A DNA stretch of 64,000 nucleotides. Origin: JACSRF01 sp964504445. Its GTDB lineage: Bacteria; Chloroflexota; Anaerolineae; Promineifilales; Promineifilaceae. The notes under the pieces were generated by a model that did not search any database, was not told the origin of the DNA, and saw nothing but the letters and a program-made list of their open reading frames with translations. The stretch is taken from the NCBI GenBank assembly GCA_964504445.1, contig CAZDEO010000010.1:1-64000 (forward strand), given 5' to 3'. Positions 35,267 to 43,604 of the stretch are shown one piece after another (positions within the stretch are counted from its first letter, which is position 1; each line of letters starts with the position of its first letter). The translations under genes and the position numbers were made by a program.

Positions 35267-35843
35267 GGCGCGCTCTGCCGCCTTGCCAGCGCTGGAACAA
35301 ATCCTGTGGCAATTCCACATTCAACAAATCCAACACCCGGTTGACCGTCTGGTTAATTACATCATCCAGGGTTTGGGGCCGGTGATAAAAGGCTGGCATT
35401 GGGGGCGCAAGCACGGCACCCATCTCCACAACCTGGGTCATGGCGCGCAGATGCCCCAGGTGCAGCGGTGTTTCCCGGGGAACAATTACCAAGCGGCGGC
35501 GGTCCTTTAACACCACATCAGCCGCCCGCAGCAACAGATTGTCGCTAAAGGAGTAGGCAATGCCCGTCAGGGTTTTCATGGAACAGGGTATGATCACCAT
35601 GCCGGATGTTTTAAAGGAACCAGAGGATACTGTTGCGGTAATGTCCTTAAACCGGTAGGTCACATCGGCCAGAGCCTGGACCTGCTCCACGCTGTAATCT
35701 GTCTCCAAGCCAATGGTAATGCCACCAGCGGTGCTTAAGATTAAATGGGTTTCAACATCAGGGAGATCGCGTAAAATTTCCAGCATGCGTATGCCATAAA
35801 TTACGCCACTAGCACCTGAAATGCCTACAATTAATCGCTTCAT
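35259..35843 (-). CDS. ubiX: Flavin prenyltransferase UbiX (194 aa)
   Basis: This adds a prenyl group to FMN to make the cofactor of UbiD-type decarboxylases. Motifs are the N-terminal GISGASGVIYG, SSGSFKTSGMVIIPCSMKTL (the phosphate/FMN site) and RETPLHLGHL. The size of 194 residues is standard. ATG 35843 follows AAGGAT by ~6 nt, and a 32-residue upstream extension crosses the promoter region. No ubiD is present in the window. The third parS-like dyad (35469-35484) is within the coding sequence. Confidence 0.93.
   Translation of the reverse strand: MKRLIVGISGASGVIYGIRMLEILRDLPDVETHLILSTAGGITIGLETDYSVEQVQALADVTYRFKDITATVSSGSFKTSGMVIIPCSMKTLTGIAYSFSDNLLLRAADVVLKDRRRLVIVPRETPLHLGHLRAMTQVVEMGAVLAPPMPAFYHRPQTLDDVINQTVNRVLDLLNVELPQDLFQRWQGGRARHD
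35469..35484. other. parS-like dyad, copy 3, inside ubiX
   Basis: TGTTTCCCGGGGAACA has outer arms TGTTTC and GGAACA, one mismatch from copies 1 and 2. The right arm equals that of the Bacillus parS form. In-gene location is common for parS sites. Confidence 0.4.
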
Positions 35844-35886
35844 TTGGTATCCTTTACCCTGACTACAATCCTGCTGCAGGTTCGGG

Positions 35887-35892
35887 TATAAT
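35887..35892 (+). promoter_or_regulatory. -10 box for the YhaM-like gene
   Basis: TATAAT about 100 bp before GTG 35990, in the divergent region with ubiX. No clear -35 was found. Confidence 0.35.
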
Positions 35893-35989
35893 CTTTTTGG
35901 CAAGGGCGCGTGTCTTCCCGTATTTGCCAATGTGGACAAGAGTATACTGTAAAACCAGCAGTTGCTTAATAGAAAATCTAGAGGTCACA

Positions 35990-36937
35990 GTGAAAACACA
36001 TTTTATTACAGATTTGTCCGCTGGTACGGATTTATTAAATGAACCCTTCTTGTTGCAGGAGGTAGCACAACGTACCACGAAGGACGGCCGTCCTTATCTG
36101 CTTTGTACCCTGCGCGATCGCAGCGGTCAGGCCGGAGGCGTTTTTTGGAATGTGCCGGCCTACGTGGAGGAGTGGGCGCGGGTGGGTATGGCTGTGCTCA
36201 TTACCGGACGTGCCGTAAATTACAAAGATGCGCTGCAGATTAATATTACAGATATGAATCCGGCCACGGATCTTGAGCTGACGGATTTGCTGCCAGCCAG
36301 CCAGCGTCCTCGTCAGGAAATGGTTGCCGAATTACAAAAGGTCGTCAACAGTTTAGCCCAACCCTGGCAAAGATTGGCTGCTCATTTACTGCTGGATGAC
36401 GCCTTTTTGCAGTTGTTTAGCCTGGCACCGGCAGCCCGCTCTATGCATCACGGCTACATTGGCGGCCTGCTAGAGCACACACTGAGTATGACGGCCGTGG
36501 CTGAAAAGCTGGTCAATCATTACCCTTATATCAACCGGGACCTCTTGTTGTCTGGCGTGCTGTTTCACGACATGGGCAAAACCAGTGAGTACAACATGGA
36601 TGGCACCTTCGATCTGACCGATGACGGCCGTTTGGTGGGCCACATTGTGCGGGCCATTGTCATGATTGAAAAAGGAGCCGCAGCTGTAGACTTTCCAGCC
36701 GATCTTTTACAGCAGCTTGTTCACCTGGTGGCTGCCCATCATGGCACCCAAGAATGGGGGTCTCCCACCACGCCTAAAACCCTGGAAGCAGTCCTCCTGC
36801 ATCAAATAGATTTACTTGATAGCCGCGTACAAGGCTTTTTGGACCACGTGCGCAATACCCCCAGCAGCCAAAGCTGGACAGCCCAAAGCAATATGTTCCA
36901 GACGCCCTTGCTGCGACCCTTGACCGGCGCAGGCTAA
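35990..36937 (+). CDS. yhaM: 3'-5' exoribonuclease, YhaM type, OB + HD domains (315 aa)
   Basis: This degrades RNA (and single-stranded DNA) from the 3' end. An OB-fold nucleic-acid-binding domain at residues ~10-95 (LCTLRDRSGQAGGVFWN) is followed by an HD domain at ~145-290. The metal-binding signature is HHGYIGGLLEHT, then LLSGVLFHDMGKTSEY with the HD pair. The length of 315 equals the Bacillus YhaM form. GTG 35990 with GAGGT upstream is chosen, since residues before it are not family-like. Confidence 0.9.
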   Translation: MKTHFITDLSAGTDLLNEPFLLQEVAQRTTKDGRPYLLCTLRDRSGQAGGVFWNVPAYVEEWARVGMAVLITGRAVNYKDALQINITDMNPATDLELTDLLPASQRPRQEMVAELQKVVNSLAQPWQRLAAHLLLDDAFLQLFSLAPAARSMHHGYIGGLLEHTLSMTAVAEKLVNHYPYINRDLLLSGVLFHDMGKTSEYNMDGTFDLTDDGRLVGHIVRAIVMIEKGAAAVDFPADLLQQLVHLVAAHHGTQEWGSPTTPKTLEAVLLHQIDLLDSRVQGFLDHVRNTPSSQSWTAQSNMFQTPLLRPLTGAG

Positions 36938-37064
36938 ACGCTAATTCGCGCAGCGCGATCAGGCGGAGAGCATCATACAAAGCAGAGAAGGCTGTTGGGG
37001 CAGGGTCGTGTATCTTAGGAAATGGGCAACCTGCTGAACACGGCCGTTAGTCGTCGGCTGCCAG

Positions 37065-39296
37065 CTATTCTGGCTTATAGAGCATGTTGAGCGAAATATC
37101 TCCATTTTGCGGCGGCCCGTCTGGCAAGCAGCGCACAGTAAAAACATTGGCAATGGCCTGAACCTGGTGCAAAAGGCGCACCAACTGCCGCGGACGTACA
37201 ACTTCCACACCCAAAATGACGTGTTTCTCGCCCTTTCGCGAGGGCACCATCGTGTTGATGAACGAGATATTGATCTGCTCATCCTGCATCAGCCGGGTAA
37301 TATCGTAAAGCAATCCTGGCCGATCGAACACATCCACCTGCACGGTAACCAACCGTGCCTGACGCGTTCCTGACTTGCCCCACCCTAACTTCAAAATACG
37401 CCCCGAAAGGCGACTGGGGCGCAGCGTGTGACAAGTTTCCCGATGGACAGTCACGCCACCGTCCACGCGCACAAAACCAACAATGATGTCGCCAGGTCGA
37501 GGGTTACAGGTGGCACACAAACGCAGCTTGCGCATGTGGGCATTAACAATGGTATATTTTTCGCCGGTGACGGAATAGACAACATTGTCCAAATTGCGAG
37601 AAGGGCTTTGCTCCCACGTATTTTCCAAGACGCTAGTGGCAACGGCCGTTAACAACAAATCTGCACGCCCAATATCATGGTACAAATCTGTCGTATACTC
37701 GTACTTAAACGCCGCCGCAATTTCCGCGTGCGGATAATCAGGCAGACCCAACATTTCCAATTCCGCCTCAAGCAGCTTTTGCCCCTGAAAAATCGCCTTC
37801 CCGGTGGGCAGGCGACGGAACCAGCGTCGTGCATGAGAACGTGCATAATTTGTAGCTATGTACCCCAAATCTTCATCCAGCCATGCCCGCTGTGGCTCCG
37901 CGCGCACGCTCTTCATAATCTGCACCCGGTCTCCATCTTGCAACGGCTTGTTCAGCGGAAAAAGCTGATCATTTACATAGGCCGCATGGCACTGATTCCC
38001 CAGCCCTGTGTGGATGGCGTACGCAAAATCAATAACCGTAGCGCCTTGTCCTAACTCCACCACATCTCCCTGCGGGGTATATACTCGAATTTGCTTCCGA
38101 AAAACATCTTCCACAACCCCTTTAACGCCTGCACCAGGATCCTGTGTTTCCACACGAATGTTTTCCGTGATATTCCCCAAAAAGGAATCCACCCGATCAG
38201 CGATTCCCTTGGTCCATAGGGGAGTTCCCGCATATAACCAACGCGCTAATACACCAATCTCCGACACCTTATCCATGGCAACGGTGCGAATGCGCACCTT
38301 AACATGCTGCCCACCCGAATAGACCACCGTTGTATGCAAAGAACGATACAAGTTATCCCGGGGCACTGCGATATAATCATCAAAACGGCCGGGAACTGGC
38401 TTCCACAATTGATGAAGGTGCCCTAATGCTGTGTAACAAGATGGCCAATCATCCATCAACACAATCACTCGCAAGGTCTTATCGACGTCGTAATACGATG
38501 CTCCCCGGGCAGTGAGGTCTTGGTACACTGTGTAAATGTTTTCCGGCGCTAAAACCACGTCCCGCACATCCAAATTAGCTTGCAAGAGACAATCAAAAAT
38601 CTCTGCGCTAACCCGCTCATAAGCTGCCTGCTGCTCATGGAAGAGCTGCTCCCGACGGGCGGTAATCACGTGATAGGCTGTATCGTTCAACACTTCTAAC
38701 GACAAGGCTTCCAATTCATTCTTAACTCGCCAAATGCCTAGACGATTTGCCAGAGGTGCATAAACGGTAAGAGTTTCTTTCGCTTTCTGTCGTTGTTTTC
38801 TTTCCGGCAGTGCTTTGATGGTGCGCATATTGTGTAATCGGTCAAAGAGCTTGACGATGACGGTGCGCACATCAATCGTCATCACGTCAAACATTTTGCG
38901 CAAACTGGCATTTTGCAGTTCTTCTGGCGAAAGGACGCGCCCTTTGGCCACACCAAGGGTAACGTCTTTCAGTTTTGTAACGCCGTCAACCAAGAGAGCT
39001 ACATCGGGGCCAAACTGCTGTTCAATATCATGAATAGAAATCCGCGTGTCTTCGGCAATGTCATGGAGCAGAGCCGCCGACAGGGTAGCGGAATCCAGGT
39101 GATACTCAGATAGATAAAAGGCAACAGTAAGGGGGTGGGTAAAAAAAAGCTCGCCGGATTTACGGCGTTGGTCACCGTGCTCCCGGCGAGCAAAAGCAAA
39201 GGCCTCTTGCACGCATAATCGTTGTTCTACCGGAAGGTAGGTGTTGATTTGCTTAAAGAACTCGGTTGCATCGGCTACGATGCGCACAGCGTTCAT
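37065..39296 (-). CDS. rel: RelA/SpoT homologue, hydrolase intact, synthetase site altered (743 aa)
   Basis: This controls the alarmone (p)ppGpp. The N-terminal HD hydrolase keeps Arg44, His54, His78-Asp79 and Glu82-Asp83 (LLHDIAEDT) and DRLHNMRT. The synthetase domain (~230-370) keeps RF-DDYIAVP and YRSLHTTV, but the usual metal-binding Glu in the (V/I)E(V/I)QIRT motif is Lys333 (VKVRIRT), and the following M-H is M-D. The Asp-x-x-A-x-R block is also irregular. Synthesis may therefore be lost or weak. TGS (~405-465), a helical part and a C-terminal ACT domain (~660-740) follow. The gene overlaps the OmpR-type regulator gene by 4 bp (ATGA), at the end of the signalling cluster. Confidence 0.9.
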   Translation of the reverse strand: MNAVRIVADATEFFKQINTYLPVEQRLCVQEAFAFARREHGDQRRKSGELFFTHPLTVAFYLSEYHLDSATLSAALLHDIAEDTRISIHDIEQQFGPDVALLVDGVTKLKDVTLGVAKGRVLSPEELQNASLRKMFDVMTIDVRTVIVKLFDRLHNMRTIKALPERKQRQKAKETLTVYAPLANRLGIWRVKNELEALSLEVLNDTAYHVITARREQLFHEQQAAYERVSAEIFDCLLQANLDVRDVVLAPENIYTVYQDLTARGASYYDVDKTLRVIVLMDDWPSCYTALGHLHQLWKPVPGRFDDYIAVPRDNLYRSLHTTVVYSGGQHVKVRIRTVAMDKVSEIGVLARWLYAGTPLWTKGIADRVDSFLGNITENIRVETQDPGAGVKGVVEDVFRKQIRVYTPQGDVVELGQGATVIDFAYAIHTGLGNQCHAAYVNDQLFPLNKPLQDGDRVQIMKSVRAEPQRAWLDEDLGYIATNYARSHARRWFRRLPTGKAIFQGQKLLEAELEMLGLPDYPHAEIAAAFKYEYTTDLYHDIGRADLLLTAVATSVLENTWEQSPSRNLDNVVYSVTGEKYTIVNAHMRKLRLCATCNPRPGDIIVGFVRVDGGVTVHRETCHTLRPSRLSGRILKLGWGKSGTRQARLVTVQVDVFDRPGLLYDITRLMQDEQINISFINTMVPSRKGEKHVILGVEVVRPRQLVRLLHQVQAIANVFTVRCLPDGPPQNGDISLNMLYKPE

Positions 39297-40036
39297 TCCT
39301 CGTGTTTCTTTCTGAAATCCACAAACCGGTATCCGACACCGCGCTCGGTTAAAATATATTGTGGGTTTGCGGGATCCACTTCGATCTTCTTGCGCAGGTA
39401 GTTTATGTAAAGACGGAGATAGTGGGTCTCGTCACGATATTCGTAACCCCACACTTTGGCCAGCAACGTATCGTGGGGCACGACCCAACCGGCGTTTTGT
39501 ACCAAGTGGTTGAGCAATCGATATTCGGTGGGGCGCAGGTCAACGCGCTCCCCGTTAACAATGACCTGATGCCGGTTGAAGTCTATGGAAAGGTAATCGT
39601 CAATGACGAGGATTGTCCGGGGCGGGGGAGAAGGCCAGGCGGCGCGGCGCAGCACGGCCGTTACCCGGCTACTGAGTTCTCGCGGCGAAAAAGGTTTAGT
39701 AATGTAGTCATCTGCACCCAAATTCAACCCATGGATTCGATCTTCTTCATCGCCCTTTACCGTAAGCAAAATAACGGGAACCGTAGAGATTTCGCGGAGC
39801 AGCTTCAATGTTTCAAAACCATCCATCTCAGGCATCATCACATCCATCACCACGAGGTCGGGGGTATGTTGCCGGATCTGTTCCAGTGCATGAAGGCCAT
39901 TGTCTGCCTCGACAACCTGATAACCTTCCAATTCCATATTCATGCGGATAAATCGCCGCATGCGCGCTTCGTCATCAACGATCAGAATCAGCCTAGGGGG
40001 AGTTGATTCTAGAGAAGATGGGATTTTCTCAACCAT
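39293..40036 (-). CDS. OmpR-family response regulator (247 aa)
   Basis: The receiver domain (~residues 15-130) carries DDE acidic residues, phospho-acceptor Asp in VVMDVMMPEMDG and LTVK...TKPFS. The winged-helix output domain (~150-240) shows LRPTEYRLLNHLV and DETHYLRLYINYLRKKIE. It is similar to KdpE/PhoB types. No histidine kinase lies beside it. Its neighbours are Ser/Thr-kinase parts and Rel, so it may receive its signal from a distant kinase. Two bp separate it from the small gene upstream, and it overlaps rel by 4 bp. Confidence 0.93.
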   Translation of the reverse strand: MVEKIPSSLESTPPRLILIVDDEARMRRFIRMNMELEGYQVVEADNGLHALEQIRQHTPDLVVMDVMMPEMDGFETLKLLREISTVPVILLTVKGDEEDRIHGLNLGADDYITKPFSPRELSSRVTAVLRRAAWPSPPPRTILVIDDYLSIDFNRHQVIVNGERVDLRPTEYRLLNHLVQNAGWVVPHDTLLAKVWGYEYRDETHYLRLYINYLRKKIEVDPANPQYILTERGVGYRFVDFRKKHEE

Positions 40037-40038
40037 TT

Positions 40039-40278
40039 TTACTCCCGTACAAAGCCCATAATATCTTCCACTTCCGCTGAGGGTAATACCTGAATGAAAT
40101 TAATACGGTGAATCGGAAAAATCACAGACGAGACATCTTCATCTAAATAATGTACATCGGTGCCATCACGCCGCCGCGGGTTGTGAATGACAATAAATTG
40201 CGCCGTAGGATCTGGCAAATCTTCCACCTCACAAACGACGGGATCCTCGTTATTAACATGAACGATTATTGTTTGCAT
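40039..40278 (-). CDS. Small protein of unknown function (79 aa)
   Basis: An acidic, beta-rich 79-residue protein (HVNNEDPVVCEVEDL, QFIVIHNPRRRDGTDVHYL, SVIFPIHRINFIQVLP). No known motif was recognised. It lies between the FHA gene (26-bp gap) and the response-regulator gene (2-bp gap), on the same strand, so it is part of the signalling operon. It may be an adaptor, but nothing in the sequence shows that. Confidence 0.65.
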   Translation of the reverse strand: MQTIIVHVNNEDPVVCEVEDLPDPTAQFIVIHNPRRRDGTDVHYLDEDVSSVIFPIHRINFIQVLPSAEVEDIMGFVRE

Positions 40279-40304
40279 AATTGTATCTCACAAATGTATT
40301 CATC

Positions 40305-40814
40305 CTAGATCTCAAAGAAAAAGTGAACCAGGAGATCGCCAAAGAGAACCTCATCTCCATTCGTAAGTAAATAAGGTAGATTTGCGGTTAATCGGTAATT
40401 ATTGAGGTATGTTCCGTTGGTGCTATCCAAATCTACCAAGGCAACCCCCTGACTGGTTAATTGCAAAAGCGCATGTAAACGAGAGACGCCATGGGTTGAA
40501 GCGTCAAATTCTGTCAGATCTAGTTCTGGCAAATGTCCTGTATCCGCATCAGAACGCCCAATACGAGCTTCGCCCTCCAGCATAAACCGAACACGTTTAC
40601 GGCTGCTGGGCACAAATATGGTGATAGTCCGCGCATCTTCTGGTGGTCCACTGTCCTCTTGTAAAAGGGGCGGCGGTGTAGGCAATCGTCCAAATTGGGC
40701 GAAAGGTAATGGGGTGGTTGCTGTTGGCGCCCCTGCCACTAAAAAGGCCCCACACTCGCTACAAAAAAGCGTTCCCTGATACTGGGCCGCACCACAGTCG
40801 GGACACTTAATCAT
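40305..40814 (-). CDS. FHA-domain protein with N-terminal zinc ribbon (169 aa)
   Basis: An N-terminal four-Cys ribbon (CPDC and CSEC) is followed by a Pro/Ala-rich linker and an FHA domain at ~residues 70-165. The FHA phosphothreonine-binding residues are visible (IGRSD, GVSRLHA, DLDSTNGTYLN). It should bind a phosphorylated target of the cluster's Ser/Thr kinase. It overlaps the J/VWA gene by 8 bp. Confidence 0.92.
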   Translation of the reverse strand: MIKCPDCGAAQYQGTLFCSECGAFLVAGAPTATTPLPFAQFGRLPTPPPLLQEDSGPPEDARTITIFVPSSRKRVRFMLEGEARIGRSDADTGHLPELDLTEFDASTHGVSRLHALLQLTSQGVALVDLDSTNGTYLNNYRLTANLPYLLTNGDEVLFGDLLVHFFFEI

Positions 40815-42300
40815 CTGTCAATTCCTCATCCTCATCCGCACGGAACATTAAAGACATGGTTTGGCTAAGCAGGGTTCGTGTACCAAACCTTAAAGCCTTG
40901 CGCCCCTCATCTGAGAGGTTTCCAATTTGGGAAAGCCGTTCGGCTTCTAGTTGGGCTTGTTGGGCAAGACGATCCTGTCCCGCTTCCAAGAAACGCGTTG
41001 TAAGGTGGCGCATACGGGTAGTGGCCATTTCTACATTTCCTGATTCGATATCCCCTAAGACTTTTTCATTCAAGCGATACATGTTTAACATACGCACTGC
41101 GTTTAATAAAGAATCTGGCGGGTCTTCCGGTGGAGGGGTTTTCAGGGCAACAATCTGTAAATCCTGCTTGAATTTCCGTTCTTGGGCTTTGTGCCCAGGA
41201 AGAATTGCGGCCAGGTTTACAGGAATGGTAATGCGGCTTTCAACCGGTTGTGGGTCTATGCTAAGTTCCAAAAGAAAGGAGAGGGGACGGCGCCCTTCAA
41301 TATCCCCCAGTTTTATGTGGTCTTGTTCTTTGTCTACGGGTTGGGCATAGGGTGTCATCTTAAAACCGTAACGAACATAGATGCTGTCGGGAAAGTCTAG
41401 CTTGAAACGTACATCTTGAGCATAAATAGCGCCAAGCCCTTTGATGCGCTGTTCGAGGTATTCAATTATCTGTATGGGCTGATCGATATAACCAGATTGG
41501 CCGCTAGAGGGAGCAACGAGACGATCGAGAAATTGGTCATTCCATTCCAACCCAATACCAAAGGCGGTAAAGCCTATGCCTTGAACGGCCGTTTCCTTCG
41601 CCAACTGCACGCACAAATCCTCATCACCATAAGTATGTCCGTCCGTCAACAAAATCAAATGGTTAATATAACGTTCCAGCGGCATTTGCCGCATCTGCGC
41701 AACACCAGCCTGTAAGCCCTGATAAATTTCCGTGCCACCAGAAGCCACCATACTTTTTATACGCGAAATGATCCGCCGTGTTTCCTGCCCGGGCGTTGGG
41801 GGCACCAACACTTCGGCTCGGTCACTAAAGCCCACAACAGAGATCACGTCATTAGCACCAAGCTTTTCCAAAACCATTTCCACCGCAACCTGCACCCGAT
41901 TCAAGCGCGACCCACGCATTGAGGTACTGCGATCTAGCACCAGGCACAGGTTCAAGGGCAAACGCGTATCTTCTTGCTGTTCAGGCGGGCGTACATCAAC
42001 CTGCAAATAAACCACCTGGGGTGTATCCAGTAGCCCAATTTTTGTTCTACTTAAAACAGCATTTACTTGTAAAGCTGGACTGGTAAAAGCTTCCTGCAAA
42101 AGCGCATTATACAAAACGCGACGATCCGGATCACTTAATACTTCAAAAGCATAAGAAATTTGCTGAAAGCGCGAACTACCCAAGGCGTTTTTTGCTTCAT
42201 ACTGGGCTTGCAGATCCACAAATGCTTTCCGAATCGCCTCATCAGATGCGTGATTATCAACGCCTAAAATTGCGTAGTAGTTTGGCTGTTCATTCTTCAT
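40807..42300 (-). CDS. J-domain-like plus von Willebrand A protein (497 aa)
   Basis: Residues 7-66 align with a DnaJ J domain (YAILGVDNHASDEAIRKAF, FQQISYAFEVLSDPDRRVLY), but the HPD tripeptide that activates Hsp70 is missing: the loop reads AQYEAKNALG. A VWA domain follows (~115-290) with a complete MIDAS (Asp123-x-Ser125-x-Ser127, ITDG-like LLTDGH), then a helical C-terminal part. The J module is probably a docking domain and not an Hsp70 partner. It sits between PP2C (30-bp gap) and FHA (8-bp overlap). No good ribosome-binding site precedes ATG 42300. Confidence 0.88.
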   Translation of the reverse strand: MKNEQPNYYAILGVDNHASDEAIRKAFVDLQAQYEAKNALGSSRFQQISYAFEVLSDPDRRVLYNALLQEAFTSPALQVNAVLSRTKIGLLDTPQVVYLQVDVRPPEQQEDTRLPLNLCLVLDRSTSMRGSRLNRVQVAVEMVLEKLGANDVISVVGFSDRAEVLVPPTPGQETRRIISRIKSMVASGGTEIYQGLQAGVAQMRQMPLERYINHLILLTDGHTYGDEDLCVQLAKETAVQGIGFTAFGIGLEWNDQFLDRLVAPSSGQSGYIDQPIQIIEYLEQRIKGLGAIYAQDVRFKLDFPDSIYVRYGFKMTPYAQPVDKEQDHIKLGDIEGRRPLSFLLELSIDPQPVESRITIPVNLAAILPGHKAQERKFKQDLQIVALKTPPPEDPPDSLLNAVRMLNMYRLNEKVLGDIESGNVEMATTRMRHLTTRFLEAGQDRLAQQAQLEAERLSQIGNLSDEGRKALRFGTRTLLSQTMSLMFRADEDEELTDD

Positions 42301-42330
42301 AAAAAATGCTGATACGTTTTTGCCAGTTAC

Positions 42331-43413
42331 CTAAAGCTGAAAATCAACCACAATGGCGGTGATATTGTCATATCCCCCAGCCTCCATTGCTGCATCCAGC
42401 AACTCGCCGGCAAGGGCATCTACAGGCTTATCTTGCTTCAAAATCATACCAATTTCATATTCAGGCACCAACCCGCTCAACCCGTCCGTACACAAAAGGA
42501 TCTTCCCCTTTTTGGGCAGCCGCCTGGTGTAAGTATCTACTACAAGCTCTTCTCCTTGCCCCACAGCCCGCAGCAAAACATGACGATATTGATAATAGGT
42601 TGCTTCTTCGGCGGTAAGTTGCCCCACGTCCTGCAAACGTTGCACGAGAGAATGATCTGTCGTAACTTTTTCCAGCTTTTCATTGTGCCACAAGTAAAGG
42701 CGGGTATCCCCCACATGGGCAATATACAAACGGCTACCCAACACCAACGCAATTGTCAGGGTTGTGCCACTGTCCGATTCTTCTGTGGGATCATACAAAG
42801 CCAGGTGCGCCGCTTCTACCGCCTTTTCCATGACTTCTTGAATAGGTGCGGCATTGGGACCATCTTCTACCTGCAATAGCGGCATATAAACTCGGTCAAT
42901 GATATGTTTCGCGGCAACCCGCGAGGCGGTTTTGCTGGCAAGGTGTCCATTTTTGTGCCCTCCCATCCCGTCGGCCACAATGTAGAGGCCAAAAGGCAGT
43001 AATGGAAAATGCCCTCCTGTTTCGGATGAAAAGATCAGGCAAGCATCTTCGTTGCGATCGCGCACAGCACCTACAGAGCAGCGTTTGGCAACAATCATGA
43101 TTTGCTCTCCCCCTTCACTGACTTTTGAGCGCGCCAGATTAAGTAGGGGATTGTCAACTTCGGGCGGGGGTTCAAGCGCAGCCGTTTCCAAGGAAATGGT
43201 ATCTAGTGGCTCCAATTCGTCTGTATTGACCTTGCTCATGTAACCCTCCGCCTCAGTTTCGCTGAGATCGTTATCGTTTGCTTCAGGTTGCGTTTCATCA
43301 GCTTCGGTCACAGCCATGGGTTCTTCCGCTGTCTTTGGTTTAGTAGCAAAGGGTGTCGCCAACTCCTCTTGCATTTCGTTCTTTTTCTTAAGTTCTTCTG
43401 CCGATTTATTCAT
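42331..43413 (-). CDS. PP2C-type Ser/Thr protein phosphatase (about 360 aa)
   Basis: This reverses Ser/Thr phosphorylation. An acidic, disordered N-terminal region (~100 residues) precedes the PP2C domain (~105-360) with motifs RDRNED, ADGMGGH, SGTTL, HVGDTR and CTDGLSG, and the final GGYDNITAI. The metal-binding Asp residues are present. Start candidates are ATG 43413, ATG 43419 and TTG 43425. 43413 is used because GGA stands 7 nt before it. The kinase gene is 191 bp upstream, with a weak hairpin (43568-43587) in the gap. Confidence 0.92.
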   Translation of the reverse strand: MNKSAEELKKKNEMQEELATPFATKPKTAEEPMAVTEADETQPEANDNDLSETEAEGYMSKVNTDELEPLDTISLETAALEPPPEVDNPLLNLARSKVSEGGEQIMIVAKRCSVGAVRDRNEDACLIFSSETGGHFPLLPFGLYIVADGMGGHKNGHLASKTASRVAAKHIIDRVYMPLLQVEDGPNAAPIQEVMEKAVEAAHLALYDPTEESDSGTTLTIALVLGSRLYIAHVGDTRLYLWHNEKLEKVTTDHSLVQRLQDVGQLTAEEATYYQYRHVLLRAVGQGEELVVDTYTRRLPKKGKILLCTDGLSGLVPEYEIGMILKQDKPVDALAGELLDAAMEAGGYDNITAIVVDFQL

Positions 43414-43604
43414 AACCATTTCCAATCGTAGCCGTTCAGACTTTCGAAGTTTATTCCCCTGGCAATCGCATCATTTGACGATCAAAACTTTAAACATCTC
43501 CAGAGGGACTGAACGCTTACTCTAATCTATTTAGCAGTTAGATCATCGATAAATCAAGCTATTTTCAAACCTGTTGTGCACAAGGTTACAAGCTGCGCGT
43601 TTTC

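Noticed and set aside
43018..43033. TGTTTCGGATGAAAAG, half parS-like
   Set aside because: The right arm has two mismatches and no dyad symmetry over the last bases.
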